DNA of 64,000 bases from assembly GCF_014640115.1 (NCBI RefSeq), contig NZ_BMGI01000001.1, forward strand, positions 208,501 to 272,500, in the 5' to 3' direction. This stretch comes from Sinisalibacter lacisalsi (GTDB lineage Bacteria; Pseudomonadota; Alphaproteobacteria; Rhodobacterales; Rhodobacteraceae). The translations under genes and the position numbers were made by a program. The notes beneath the pieces are model-generated. The model searched no databases. It saw nothing but the letters and a program-made list of their open reading frames with translations, and was not told the DNA's origin. Positions 38,635-47,617 of the stretch are shown here, in pieces (position 1 is the stretch's first letter; every line of letters begins with the position of its first letter).

Positions 38635-41566
38635 GCCAGGCGCGGCGCCTCGCCTTTTTGCCCTGCCGCCGGGCGTCGACTTTCCTCGAGCCGTGGTTGA
38701 AGGTTTGCGCCACCGTTTCGTGGATCGCCCGCCCGAAGCCCTCGCCCGGGTGACCCTTTTCGTCAATACGCGGCGGATGCAGCGCAGGCTTGTCGAGCTT
38801 TTCGACGAAGGACCGGGCGTTCTTCTGCCCCGCATCCGGCTGGTGACCGATCTTGGCCAGGACAGCGCCTTCGCCGATCTGCCGCCAGCCGTGTCACCGC
38901 TGCGCCGACGGCTCGAACTGGCCGATCTCGTGGCCCGCCTGCTCGATTCGCAACCCGATCTCGCTCCACGCGCTGCGATCTACGATCTCGCCGACAGTCT
39001 CGCCTCGCTGATGGACGAGATGCAGGGTGAAGGCGTCACGCCCGAGACGATCCGGCAGCTCGATGTCTCGGATCTGTCAGGGCATTGGCAGCGCAGCCTG
39101 ACGTTCATCAACGTGGTTGAACGCTTTTTCGGAGAAAGCAGCGAAGAGCCGCCCGATCTCGAGGCCCGGCAACGGCGCGTGATCGAACGGCTGGCGCGGA
39201 TCTGGGAGCAGGCTCCGCCCGCCGATCCGGTGATCGTTGCAGGCTCGACCGGGTCGCGCGGTGCAACCCAGTTGCTGCTGCGTGCGGTCGCACGCCTGCC
39301 GCAAGGCGCGGTGATCCTGCCGGGTTTCGATTTCGATATGCCCGATTCCGGCTGGGCCGCGCTTCAGGATGCGCTGGCGTCGGAAGATCACCCGCAATTC
39401 CGGTTTTCAAAGCTTATCGACGGGCTTGATCTGCGTCCTCAGGATGTCCGGCGCTGGACCGAGGCCGTCGCCCCCGCCGCTGCGCGCAACCGGCTCGTTT
39501 CGCTCGCGCTGCGGCCTGCTCCGGTGACCGACCAATGGCAAGCAGAAGCACCACTTTTTGCCGAAATAGAGACTGCTGTAGAGGCGGTTTCGTTCATCGA
39601 GGCGCCATCTCTAAGGCTAGAGGCCAGCGCCATCGCACTCATCCTCCGCGACGCGGCGGAGCGCGGGATCGAGGCCGCGCTGATCACGCCGGACCGAAAC
39701 CTTTCGCGGCAGGTCACCGCGGCGCTGGATCGGTGGCGGATAGAGCCCGATGACTCGGCCGGTCATCCCCTGCCGTTGACGGCCCCCGGACGATTGCTGC
39801 GCCAGGTGGCCGAACTGGCCGGGCAGCGGATCAATGGGCCCGACCTGCTTGCGCTCCTCAAACACCCGCTGACCAACACCGGCAGCGGAGAGCGGGGCGA
39901 GCACCTGCGCCATACCCGAGACCTCGAGCTTGAAGCCCTGCGTGAAGACATGCCCTATCCCACGCCGGACGCGATCGCGGCCTGGGCGAAACGGCGCGAG
40001 GATCGAAAGACCTGGGCGGAATGGGTCGGCCTCGTGCTCGGCAAGCTGGCACGCTCCGGCTTCCAGCCGCTCACCGATCACGTTGCCGGCGCGATTGACG
40101 CTGTGCAGCTTCTCGCCGCTGGTCCCGGCCTCGCTGGAGCTGGGGAGCTGTGGGAGAAGCCGGCCGGCCGCGAAGCGCGCAAGATCATTGACGAACTCGT
40201 TCGCGAGGCGCCGTGCGGCGGCAGCATGGGCCCGGGCGACTTTCGCGATCTCTTCACATCGGTTCTGAACCGGGGCGAGGTGCGCGACCCGGTGCAACCG
40301 CATCCCCGCATCCGTATCTGGGGCACGCTGGAGGCCCGGGTTCAGGGTGTTGATCTCGCTATCCTTGCTGGGTTGAACGAAGGCACCTGGCCCGAAACCC
40401 CGACACCCGACCCATGGATGAACCGGAAGATGCGGTTCGACGCGGGGCTTCTCCTGCCCGAACGGCGCATCGGTCTTTCGGCGCATGACTTCCAGCAAGC
40501 CATTGCCGCGAAGAACGTGGTTCTCACGCGGTCGGTTCGCGACGCCGAAAGCCCCACCGTGCCATCTCGCTGGATCAACCGGCTGACAAACCTGATGCAG
40601 GGGATGTCGCCGGAAGCGGCGAGGGCGCTGGAGGACATGCGCGCAAAGGGCAACAAATGGCTTCGGCTGGCAGAAACCCTCGATGACACCGATCCTGTTG
40701 GGCCAGCACCTCGCCCTGCGCCACGCCCCCCTGTCGAGGCGCGGCCCAAGAGCCTTTCGGTAACCCGCGTGAGCCGCCTCGTGCGCGACCCTTACGCGAT
40801 CTATGCCGAGAAGATCCTCGATCTCCGCCCGCTCGGGCCGCTCAACCGATCCGCCGATGCGCCGCTTCGCGGCACCATCCTTCACAAGGTGATGCAGCGG
40901 TTCATCGAAGAAACGCCGTCGGGGGAGGCGCCCGGCGAGGGGCACGCCCGGCTTATGAACCTCGCCCGCGAGGTGCTCGAAGCCGAGGCGCCATGGCCGG
41001 CGGCCCGGGTGCTTTGGCTGGCGAAATTCGGGCGGGTGGCGGATGCGTTCCTTTCCGGCGAGGCAGACCGGCAATCCCGCGCCAGCCCGGTGAAAACGGA
41101 AGTGCGGGGCGCGCTGCCGCTGGAAACGCTCGGCTTTACCCTGACCGGAACAGCCGACCGGATCGACCGTGACGATAGCGGAGCGCTCTATATCTACGAT
41201 TACAAAACAGGCTCTATTCCGTCCAAAAAACAGCTTGAGACCCACGAAAAGCAACTTTCCCTGGAAGCCGTCATGGCCGAAGCCGGTGCCTTCGACGGGC
41301 TCGAGAAGGCGCGCGTGGCTCAGGTTGCCTACATCGGTTTGGGCGCAAAGCCGGAGTTTCGGGTTGTCGACATGAGCGCCGAAATGATCGGCAAGGTGCG
41401 CGAAGAGCTGGCGGAACTCATCGCGGCCTACCAGCAACGCGCGCAGGGCTACACCGCGCGCCGGCTGGTGGAAACCCGGGGCTTCCCCGGGGATTACGAT
41501 CACCTCTCGCGCTTTGGCGAGTGGGACCACACCGATGCGCCCGAACCCGAGAAGGTCGGCCCATGA
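38627..41566 (+). CDS. addB: Double-strand break repair nuclease subunit AddB
   Basis: A 979-residue AddB of the alphaproteobacterial type, partner of AddA in resection of double-strand ends. The N-terminal half is a degenerate helicase-like fold (FVNTRRMQRRL, IVAGSTGSRGATQLLLRAV). A C-terminal PD-(D/E)XK nuclease is seen in GTADRIDRDDSGALYIYDYKTG near residue 840. I find only one cysteine in the chain (APCGGSMG), so the four-cysteine iron-sulfur cluster of Bacillus AddB is absent. ATG 38627 has GGAGG five bases upstream and overlaps murU by eight bases. Its stop overlaps the addA start (ATGA). Confidence 0.94.
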   Translation: MFEPGAAPRLFALPPGVDFPRAVVEGLRHRFVDRPPEALARVTLFVNTRRMQRRLVELFDEGPGVLLPRIRLVTDLGQDSAFADLPPAVSPLRRRLELADLVARLLDSQPDLAPRAAIYDLADSLASLMDEMQGEGVTPETIRQLDVSDLSGHWQRSLTFINVVERFFGESSEEPPDLEARQRRVIERLARIWEQAPPADPVIVAGSTGSRGATQLLLRAVARLPQGAVILPGFDFDMPDSGWAALQDALASEDHPQFRFSKLIDGLDLRPQDVRRWTEAVAPAAARNRLVSLALRPAPVTDQWQAEAPLFAEIETAVEAVSFIEAPSLRLEASAIALILRDAAERGIEAALITPDRNLSRQVTAALDRWRIEPDDSAGHPLPLTAPGRLLRQVAELAGQRINGPDLLALLKHPLTNTGSGERGEHLRHTRDLELEALREDMPYPTPDAIAAWAKRREDRKTWAEWVGLVLGKLARSGFQPLTDHVAGAIDAVQLLAAGPGLAGAGELWEKPAGREARKIIDELVREAPCGGSMGPGDFRDLFTSVLNRGEVRDPVQPHPRIRIWGTLEARVQGVDLAILAGLNEGTWPETPTPDPWMNRKMRFDAGLLLPERRIGLSAHDFQQAIAAKNVVLTRSVRDAESPTVPSRWINRLTNLMQGMSPEAARALEDMRAKGNKWLRLAETLDDTDPVGPAPRPAPRPPVEARPKSLSVTRVSRLVRDPYAIYAEKILDLRPLGPLNRSADAPLRGTILHKVMQRFIEETPSGEAPGEGHARLMNLAREVLEAEAPWPAARVLWLAKFGRVADAFLSGEADRQSRASPVKTEVRGALPLETLGFTLTGTADRIDRDDSGALYIYDYKTGSIPSKKQLETHEKQLSLEAVMAEAGAFDGLEKARVAQVAYIGLGAKPEFRVVDMSAEMIGKVREELAELIAAYQQRAQGYTARRLVETRGFPGDYDHLSRFGEWDHTDAPEPEKVGP

Positions 41567-44500
41567 CCCCGAACGACGCAACCTTGCGCCAGATCGAAGC
41601 CGCCGATCCCCTGGCCAATACATGGCTGAAGGCGAATGCCGGGTCCGGCAAGACGCGGGTGCTCACCGATCGTGTCGCGCGGTTGCTTCTTTCGGGCGTA
41701 TCCCCGCAAAACATCCTGTGCCTCACCTACACCAAGGCCGCGGCCAGCGAGATGCAGAACCGGCTTTTTGCGCGGCTCGGCGGCTGGTCGATGAAGCCCG
41801 ATGACGCGTTGCGCGAGGAGTTGCGCGAACTCGGCGTTGAAGATGCGAGTGATCTGGCCAAGGCCCGACGGTTGTTCGCCGGCGCGATCGAAACGCCGGG
41901 CGGCCTCAAGATCCAGACGATCCATTCGTTTTGCGCCTCGATCCTGCGCCGGTTTCCACTGGAGGCCGGCGTCTCGCCGCAATTCGCCGAGATGGACGAC
42001 CGCACCGCTCGGCAGCTGCAGGCCGAAGCGCTCGACGAGATGGCGTCCGGGCCGGAGCAAAACCTGATCGGAGCCCTGGCGGCGCACGTCACCGATGCCG
42101 ATTTCACCCGCCTGGCCAACGAGATCCTCAACCGCCGCGCGGCTTTTGAGACCGAAACGGACGAAGCGGAGATCTGGCGCTGGTTCAACCTTCCGAAAGG
42201 GTTCGATGAGGCAGCGCTCTTCGACTCGGTGTTTGCGCCCGGCGATGGCCAGCTGATCGCGGACATTCTACCATTCTTCCTTGCTGGAACGTCGACGGAC
42301 AAGAAGAACGCGGAGAAGCTCGCAGCCGTCAACATTGCCTCGCCTTCGGTGCGGGATTTGGAGGTTCTCGAAGGCGTCTTTCTGACCGGGGCCGGGGCAA
42401 AAGAGCCATTTTCTGCAAAGATAGGCTCTGTTCCAACCAAGGCCACGCAGAAAGCGGCGGCGCATCTGATGCCGCGGCTGGACGCGCTCATGCACCGCGT
42501 CGAGGCCAGCAGGGAACTTCGGGTGGCCCTCGGTTCGGCGCGCAAAACCAAGGCGCTGCACGCCTTCGCTCATCCCTTTCTCACCCGCTACGAGGCAAGC
42601 AAGCAGGCGCGTGGCTGGCTTGATTTCGATGACCTCATCACCCGCGCCGGTCGCCTCTTGAACCATCCCGGCCTCGCGGCATGGGTGCTCTACCGGCTCG
42701 ACGGCGGCATTGACCATATCCTCGTGGACGAAGCGCAGGATACCTCGCCGGCGCAATGGCGCGTGATCGAAAGCCTGGCGCGGGAATTCACGGCCGGCGA
42801 GAGCGCAAGATCCGAAAAACCGCGCACGCTGTTCGTGGTCGGTGACCTGAAGCAATCGATCTATTCGTTCCAAGGTGCGGACCCCACGGGCTTCACCCGC
42901 ATGCAGGAACAGTTCGAGGGCGCCTTCCGGCAGGTCGGCGCCGAGGTGCGCGGCATGGAGCTGGAATACTCGTTCCGGTCGTCCTGGGCGATTCTCAGCA
43001 TGGTCGACCACACGCTGGAAGCCGCGCCCGGATTGGGGCGCGAGATCAAGCATCGCACGCTGGATCTGGACCGCCCCGGCCGAGTTGATCTCTGGCCGGT
43101 GGTGGAAGGGCAGGACAGCGAAGCGGACCCGCCCTGGAATCATCCCGTGGATGTGCCCGCGCCCGACGCGCCTGCGGTCGTACTCGCGAACGCCGTGGCC
43201 GACGCTATCTCAGACATGCTTGAATCAGGGTCTATTCCTGCAAAAGACGGCGGTATGCGCGCCATTCGCGCCGGTGATGTGATGGTTCTGGTAAGGCGGC
43301 GATCGGAACTGTTTCACCAGATCATCCGCGCCTGCAAGGCCCGGGGCCTCCCCATAGCAGGCGCCGATCGCTTGCGCATCGGGGGTGAGCTTGCGGTGAA
43401 GGATCTGACCGCCGTTCTCGCTTTTCTTGCCACGCCCGAAGATGACCTGTCCCTCGCGGCCGCGCTTCGGTCACCGCTCTTTGGGTTGACCGAGGATGAC
43501 CTGTTTCGGCTAGCCCATGGGCGTGGCGGCCGGTTCTTGTGGAACCAGCTTCGCGGGAGCGGGGAAGCGCACGGTGAAACCATCGAAATCCTCAACGATC
43601 TGCGGGGCCAGGCCGACTATCTCAGACCCTATGATTTGATCGATCGCATCCTCACACGCCATGACGGGCGCCAGCGGCTGGTGGCACGGCTTGGCGCCGA
43701 AGCCGAAGACGGGATCGACGCCCTTCTGGTGCAGGCACTTGCCTATGAGCGGGTCGAGGTGCCGAGCCTCACCGGTTTCCTGACTTGGCTGGCAAGCGAT
43801 GACGTCGAGATAAAACGGCAACTCGACAGCGCCGGCGACCAGATCCGGGTCATGACCGTTCACGGCGCCAAGGGGCTCGAAGCCCCGGTTGTGATCCTGC
43901 CAGAAACCGCGAAACGCCGGGCGCCGAACCGGGATCGGCTGATCGAAACCGCCAGCGGCGTGTGTTGGCGGCTGGGCGACAACGACGCACCGCAGGTGAT
44001 CCGCGAAGCGGTGAACGAGGCCAAATCCCGCGACGAAGAGGAAAGCATGCGCCTTCTGTACGTGGCCATGACGCGGGCAGAAAGCTGGCTCGTCATTGCA
44101 GGGGCGGGCGACGTGGGTGCGGCTGACAGCGCCGAGAGCTGGTATCGGATCGCCGAGGCGGGCATGAGATGCGCAGGAGCGGTGGCGGAGGATTTTGCCC
44201 TTGGGTCCGGGCTGCGATACGAGATCGGGGATTGGGGCGCAGGGGCAACCGAGGAGGAGCCGACCGTCGGCCAGCCTCGACCCTGGTCACCGGATTGGCT
44301 CCACACCCACGCAACACTTCCGGCACCGCCTCCCGCCGCGCTGCGCCCATCCGAGCTTGGGGGTGCAAAGGTCATCGGCTCAGAGCAGATCGACGAGGAC
44401 ATGCAGGAAGCCGCGCTGCGCCACGGCCGGCAGGTTCACCGGCTGCTGGAGTTTCTCCCGGCTTACGATCGCGCGTCATGGGGGGACGTGGCGCGTGAGC

Positions 44501-44940
44501 TTCTTGCCTTCGGCGAGGACGCGGCAACGCCAGAAGAAGCGGCCTTCTTGCTGGAAGAAGTGCGCGCGGTTCTCGACGCGCCCGATCTGAAGCCGCTTTT
44601 CGGTGCAAACGCGCTGGCCGAGGTGGAAATCTCGGCACCGGTTTCGCGTGCAGAGGCTGAAAGGGTCCACGGGGTGATCGACCGTCTGATCATTGGCCCC
44701 GATCGCGTTCTTGCCGTTGATTTCAAGACCAACCGTATCGTGCCCGAACAGGTCGAAGACATTCCGGAGGGCCTGTTGCGGCAGATGGGGGCCTATGAGG
44801 CTGCGCTCGCGGCGATCTATCCCGGCCGCGCGATTGCGTCTGCATTGCTCTGGACCCGCACCGCACAGCTGATGCTGCTTCCCGAAGGGCTGGCGCTGCG
44901 CGCTTTTGGCCGACTTGACGGATCGCGGCCCCGTTCATAG
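41563..44940 (+). CDS. addA: Double-strand break repair helicase-nuclease AddA
   Basis: A 1125-residue UvrD-type helicase with a C-terminal RecB-like nuclease. Walker A ANAGSGKT is at residues 24-31, motif II is [14 protein letters not shown] near residue 390, and late helicase motifs include [18 protein letters not shown] and [17 protein letters not shown]. The nuclease motif [10 protein letters not shown]...[11 protein letters not shown] is near residue 1055. The start overlaps addB by four bases, which is consistent with an equimolar heterodimer. A good promoter for trxA is embedded in its last codons. Confidence 0.96.
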   Translation: MTPNDATLRQIEAADPLANTWLKANAGSGKTRVLTDRVARLLLSGVSPQNILCLTYTKAAASEMQNRLFARLGGWSMKPDDALREELRELGVEDASDLAKARRLFAGAIETPGGLKIQTIHSFCASILRRFPLEAGVSPQFAEMDDRTARQLQAEALDEMASGPEQNLIGALAAHVTDADFTRLANEILNRRAAFETETDEAEIWRWFNLPKGFDEAALFDSVFAPGDGQLIADILPFFLAGTSTDKKNAEKLAAVNIASPSVRDLEVLEGVFLTGAGAKEPFSAKIGSVPTKATQKAAAHLMPRLDALMHRVEASRELRVALGSARKTKALHAFAHPFLTRYEASKQARGWLDFDDLITRAGRLLNHPGLAAWVLYRLDGGIDHILVDEAQDTSPAQWRVIESLAREFTAGESARSEKPRTLFVVGDLKQSIYSFQGADPTGFTRMQEQFEGAFRQVGAEVRGMELEYSFRSSWAILSMVDHTLEAAPGLGREIKHRTLDLDRPGRVDLWPVVEGQDSEADPPWNHPVDVPAPDAPAVVLANAVADAISDMLESGSIPAKDGGMRAIRAGDVMVLVRRRSELFHQIIRACKARGLPIAGADRLRIGGELAVKDLTAVLAFLATPEDDLSLAAALRSPLFGLTEDDLFRLAHGRGGRFLWNQLRGSGEAHGETIEILNDLRGQADYLRPYDLIDRILTRHDGRQRLVARLGAEAEDGIDALLVQALAYERVEVPSLTGFLTWLASDDVEIKRQLDSAGDQIRVMTVHGAKGLEAPVVILPETAKRRAPNRDRLIETASGVCWRLGDNDAPQVIREAVNEAKSRDEEESMRLLYVAMTRAESWLVIAGAGDVGAADSAESWYRIAEAGMRCAGAVAEDFALGSGLRYEIGDWGAGATEEEPTVGQPRPWSPDWLHTHATLPAPPPAALRPSELGGAKVIGSEQIDEDMQEAALRHGRQVHRLLEFLPAYDRASWGDVARELLAFGEDAATPEEAAFLLEEVRAVLDAPDLKPLFGANALAEVEISAPVSRAEAERVHGVIDRLIIGPDRVLAVDFKTNRIVPEQVEDIPEGLLRQMGAYEAALAAIYPGRAIASALLWTRTAQLMLLPEGLALRAFGRLDGSRPRS

Positions 44941-44943
44941 GTT
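44915..44943 (+). promoter_or_regulatory. Sigma-70-type promoter for trxA
   Basis: TTGACG (44915-44920) and TAGGTT (44938-44943) are separated by 17 bases, inside the 3' end of addA and just past its stop. The predicted start of transcription would give a leader of about 25 bases before trxA. It would allow trxA expression independent of the addBA operon. Confidence 0.55.
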
Positions 44944-44975
44944 CACCTCAACCCGTTTTTTCAAGGAGTCCCCTG

Positions 44976-45296
44976 ATGACCACCTACGCTGTGACCGACG
45001 ACACGTTCGAACAGGAAGTTCTCAAGAGCGATATTCCCGTCGTTGTCGACTTTTGGGCCGAATGGTGCGGCCCGTGCAAGATGATCGGCCCCGCTCTCGA
45101 AGAGCTGGCAACCCAGTACGAAGGCAAGATCAAGGTTGCCAAGGTCAACGTTGACGAAAACCCCTCTTCGCCCGCGATGATGGGCGTGCGCGGTATCCCG
45201 ACGCTGTTCATGTTCAAGGACGGTCAGGTTGTTTCGCACAAGGTCGGCGCCGCCCCCAAAGCCGCGCTCGACAGCTGGATCAACGAAGTCATCTGA
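44976..45296 (+). CDS. trxA: Thioredoxin 1
   Basis: A 106-residue cytosolic thioredoxin with active site WCGPC (Cys31, Cys34) in [17 protein letters not shown], and the cis-proline loop [14 protein letters not shown]. It reduces disulfides in ribonucleotide reductase, methionine sulfoxide reductase and others. AAGGAG precedes ATG 44976, an internal promoter lies at the end of addA, and a strong terminator follows. The addA-trxA order is common in alphaproteobacteria. Confidence 0.98.
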   Translation: MTTYAVTDDTFEQEVLKSDIPVVVDFWAEWCGPCKMIGPALEELATQYEGKIKVAKVNVDENPSSPAMMGVRGIPTLFMFKDGQVVSHKVGAAPKAALDSWINEVI

Positions 45297-45314
45297 GCCA
45301 CACTCAAGACGAGG

Positions 45315-45352
45315 AAAACGCCCGTGCCGCTTGGCGCGGGCGTTTTTCTTTG
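45315..45352 (+). terminator. Rho-independent terminator of trxA
   Basis: A 14-bp stem (AAAACGCCCGTGCC with GGCGCGGGCGTTTT, one T-G wobble) has a GCTT loop and runs into TTCTTT. It starts 18 bases after the trxA stop and closes the addBA-trxA unit. Confidence 0.85.
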
Positions 45353-45373
45353 GCCTGGTTCTTTCGGACCGGC

Positions 45374-45403
45374 AAAAAATAAGCCCCGCCGGAGGCGGAG
45401 CTT
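45374..45403 (-). terminator. Rho-independent terminator of the small secreted protein gene
   Basis: On the - strand AAGCTCCGCC pairs with GGCGGGGCTT across a three-base loop and is followed by ATTTTTTG. It lies 38 bases past the stop of the gene at 45442-45630. Confidence 0.8.
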
Positions 45404-45441
45404 ACTCCCGGGTCTGGTGACCCGAAAACTTTGCTTCCAGC

Positions 45442-45630
45442 TCAGAGGAGCCAGATCGCAGCGCCAACGGCCGCCAGGAAGAGCAGCGGCACGATGATGC
45501 CGGCCGACGACGACGAAGTCGTGGTCTCGACAACGACGGCGGGCTCGACGATCGGGTCGGCGAGGGTGCCGGCGTGAGCGGCGGTGACGGCGAGAGCGGC
45601 AGCAGCCGCGGCAAGCATGACTTTTTTCAT
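45442..45630 (-). CDS. Small secreted or membrane protein, 62 residues
   Basis: The protein has a signal peptide MKKVMLAAAAAALAVTAAHA, a short spacer GTLADPIVEPAVVVE, a TTTSSSS stretch, and a C-terminal hydrophobic helix GIIVPLLFLAAVGAAIWLL. TTGGAG lies seven bases before ATG 45630 and a clean terminator follows, so it is a complete monocistronic gene. The longer upstream frame has no support. Similar short proteins occur in Rhodobacteraceae, but I know of no assigned function. It could be a membrane-tethered periplasmic peptide. Confidence 0.7.
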   Translation of the reverse strand: MKKVMLAAAAAALAVTAAHAGTLADPIVEPAVVVETTTSSSSAGIIVPLLFLAAVGAAIWLL

Positions 45631-45753
45631 CTCAATCTCCAATTGTCCTTCCGACGCGAACGCCGGAACAAGGGTAGTTCTGTACCTCGTGAGCCTAGAA
45701 AACCGAACCACGGGATTTTTGCAACTGGATTCGTCCAAAACATGATTGTGGTG

Positions 45754-46365
45754 TCAGATTAGCAACACCTGCGTCCCGACGCTCGCGAGCGCGAAAAGCT
45801 CTTGAATATGCTCATTATATAGGCCGATGCAGCCGTTGGAAGAGCGGCGCCCGATCTTGCGGGTGTCGTGCGTTCCATGGATCCGGTAATAGGTCCAGCT
45901 GAGGTAGAGCGCATGGGTTCCAAGCGGGTTGTCGGGCCCCGGCGGGATATAGGTTGGCCATTCCGGGTTGCGCTTCAGCATCGATGGCGTTGGCCGCCAA
46001 TCCGGCCCTTCGACCTTGCGCACAACGCTTGTCCGCCCCCGGCGCGTCAGCTCCTCCGACATCGGCACCGAGGTCGGGTAGAGCTTGTAGATCGTCTGGT
46101 CTTCCGACCAGTAATGCAGAGCGCGCGAGGTGGTATCGACGAGGATGGCCCCCTTGCGCAGGTTCGAGAAGTAGGGCCGCCAATCAAGCGAGCGGAAACT
46201 CGAGATGTTGCGGCGCACCACCTCCGAGATATCCCGCTCCATTTCGGTGGAACCGGCATCGGTATTCTGAGCCAGCACGGGCGCTGCCGCGAGGCCGCCG
46301 ACGGCGGCCGCCGTTGTCTTCAGAAAGTAGCGACGATCGATCGACTTCTTGCCCGAAATGTCCAT
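45754..46365 (-). CDS. L,D-transpeptidase (YkuD domain) with twin-arginine-like signal
   Basis: A 203-residue predicted periplasmic peptidoglycan enzyme. The N-terminus DRRYFLKTTAAAVGGLAAAPVLAQ is a Tat-like signal. The YkuD core includes ILVDTTSRALHYWS and YRIHGTHDTRKIGRRSSNGCIGLYN, with the catalytic Cys in SNGCIG. The usual Arg after GC(I/V) is replaced by Gly, a variant I believe recurs in this subfamily. L,D-transpeptidases form 3-3 cross-links or attach lipoproteins; which applies is unknown. GAGG lies upstream of ATG 46365, and a good promoter lies about 37 bases upstream. Confidence 0.87.
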   Translation of the reverse strand: MDISGKKSIDRRYFLKTTAAAVGGLAAAPVLAQNTDAGSTEMERDISEVVRRNISSFRSLDWRPYFSNLRKGAILVDTTSRALHYWSEDQTIYKLYPTSVPMSEELTRRGRTSVVRKVEGPDWRPTPSMLKRNPEWPTYIPPGPDNPLGTHALYLSWTYYRIHGTHDTRKIGRRSSNGCIGLYNEHIQELFALASVGTQVLLI

Positions 46366-46401
46366 GTGTCCAATCCTCGATTGCTTGGCACCGCGGCGCG
46401 A

Positions 46402-46430
46402 TATATACGTCCGTGGCTCTGCGGTCGCAA
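46402..46430 (-). promoter_or_regulatory. Sigma-70-type promoter for the L,D-transpeptidase gene
   Basis: On the - strand TTGCGA (46430-46425) and TATATA (46407-46402) are separated by 17 bases. Transcription would begin near 46394 and give a leader of about 30 bases. A weaker + strand pair, TTGCTT (46381) with TATACG (46404), uses the same A/T-rich core. Confidence 0.5.
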
Positions 46431-46433
46431 ATC

Positions 46434-46459
46434 AAACCGGCGTCAAGTCGCCGGTTTTT
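46434..46459 (+). terminator. Terminator-like hairpin upstream of the CAP lipoprotein gene
   Basis: AAACCGGCG and CGCCGGTTT form a perfect nine-bp stem with a six-base loop followed by TTG, giving five T in a row on the + strand. No + strand gene lies before it, since the preceding genes are on the - strand. It is either an attenuator of the CAP gene leader or the end of an unannotated short RNA. Confidence 0.6.
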
Positions 46460-46533
46460 GCCAATGACTGGCGGTTGATGTTTTTCGGGCGCTTGGCAGA
46501 ATACAAGTTCCTTTTGGGATTCTGGTGAACACT

Positions 46534-47046
46534 ATGAAACGCGCTATTCCAGTTATGCTCGGCCTCGTCCTGGTCTTGTCGGCCTGTGAGAGCCCGGCAC
46601 CCGTGCGAATGGGCCCTGATGGCAAGCCGATGCCGGTGGCCCGGCAGATCCCGTCGTCGGAGACGAACAAGATCACCTACCGCATGGTCGATTCGGTCAA
46701 TGAACTGCGCGCTGCCGCCGGTTCGGCACCGGTGCAGCTCAATCCGCAGCTCACCGCTGCCGCGGCCACCCATTCGCGAGACATGAGCATCCAGAACCGG
46801 CCCTGGCATTTTGGCTCCGACGGATCTTCGCCGATCGACCGGGTGGCGCGCGCCGGCTACCCGGGACAGATGCTCGGCGAGACGATCTCGGAAACCTTCG
46901 AGACCGAGCTGGAAACCCTTGCCGCCTGGATGCAGCAAAAGGATACGCGCGACATCATCCTCGACAAGCGCGCGCGCAACATGGGTTTCGCGTGGTATCA
47001 GGATGCAAACGGCAAGGTCTGGTGGACCCTCCTCATGGGGTCCTGA
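46534..47046 (+). CDS. CAP-domain (SCP/PR-1-like) lipoprotein
   Basis: A 170-residue predicted lipoprotein. Signal MKRAIPVMLGLVLVLSAC ends in the lipobox LSAC. The CAP domain shows VDSVNELRAAAGSAPVQLNPQLTAAAATHSRDM and later GFAWYQDANGKVWWTLLMG, with the His of ATHSRDM as a likely cavity residue. The function of bacterial CAP proteins is mostly unknown; some affect envelope or protease processes. ATG 46534 is preferred over GTG 46525 because GGTG lies six bases before it. It sits between two L,D-transpeptidase genes. Confidence 0.85.
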   Translation: MKRAIPVMLGLVLVLSACESPAPVRMGPDGKPMPVARQIPSSETNKITYRMVDSVNELRAAAGSAPVQLNPQLTAAAATHSRDMSIQNRPWHFGSDGSSPIDRVARAGYPGQMLGETISETFETELETLAAWMQQKDTRDIILDKRARNMGFAWYQDANGKVWWTLLMGS

Positions 47047-47055
47047 TCCGCCTCG

Positions 47056-47550
47056 TTACGGGCGTATCTCGATCGGGGTGCCGATGTTGACCATGGCGTA
47101 GATATCTTCGATCTGCCGGTCGGTGACGGCGATGCAGCCGGCCGTCCAGTCTGGTTTGCCTCTCAGACGACGATCCGAGGGGCCGCCGTGGATGAAAATA
47201 TCGCCGCCAGGGTTCTGCCCCGCTTCCTTCGCCGCGAGCCGTTCATGAACCTCGGGATAAGAGATTCCGAGCGAAAGGTGGAACTCGCTGTTGGGGTTCT
47301 TGCGGTCGATGATGTAGCTGCCCTCTGGGGTTTTTCCGTCGCCTTCACGTTCCTTTTGCCCGCTGGGGGCGAAACCGAGGTCGATCGCATAGCTCTCAAG
47401 CACCGATTCTCCATTCATCAGATACATCGTGCGCGCGTCCTTGAAGACGAGGATACGCGTGACCTCCGGGCCGTCATAGGTTCTGAACTTCGAGCAGGAG
47501 GCCAGACCGAGAAGGCCAATGAGCATCACCGCCTTCAACAACGCACGCAT
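47056..47550 (-). CDS. L,D-transpeptidase family lipoprotein (YafK-like)
   Basis: A 164-residue predicted lipoprotein: signal MRALLKAVMLIGLLGLASC with lipobox LASC, then a YkuD domain. RILVFKDARTMYLMNGE opens the domain. DGKTPEGSYIIDRKNPNS and IFIHGGPSD...WTAGCIAVTD carry the catalytic His and Cys. The TAGCIAV form resembles YafK/DpaA-type enzymes, which can act as amidases on lipoprotein-peptidoglycan links, so hydrolysis is an alternative to transpeptidation. AGGTGG precedes ATG 47550. It is convergent with the CAP gene, nine bases apart. Confidence 0.87.
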   Translation of the reverse strand: MRALLKAVMLIGLLGLASCSKFRTYDGPEVTRILVFKDARTMYLMNGESVLESYAIDLGFAPSGQKEREGDGKTPEGSYIIDRKNPNSEFHLSLGISYPEVHERLAAKEAGQNPGGDIFIHGGPSDRRLRGKPDWTAGCIAVTDRQIEDIYAMVNIGTPIEIRP

Positions 47551-47617
47551 CCGGGACCACCTTTCGCCAATTGGATAGCGCGCTATTACAGGAGATTCCC
47601 CTCTCGAGGAAGCGCCT

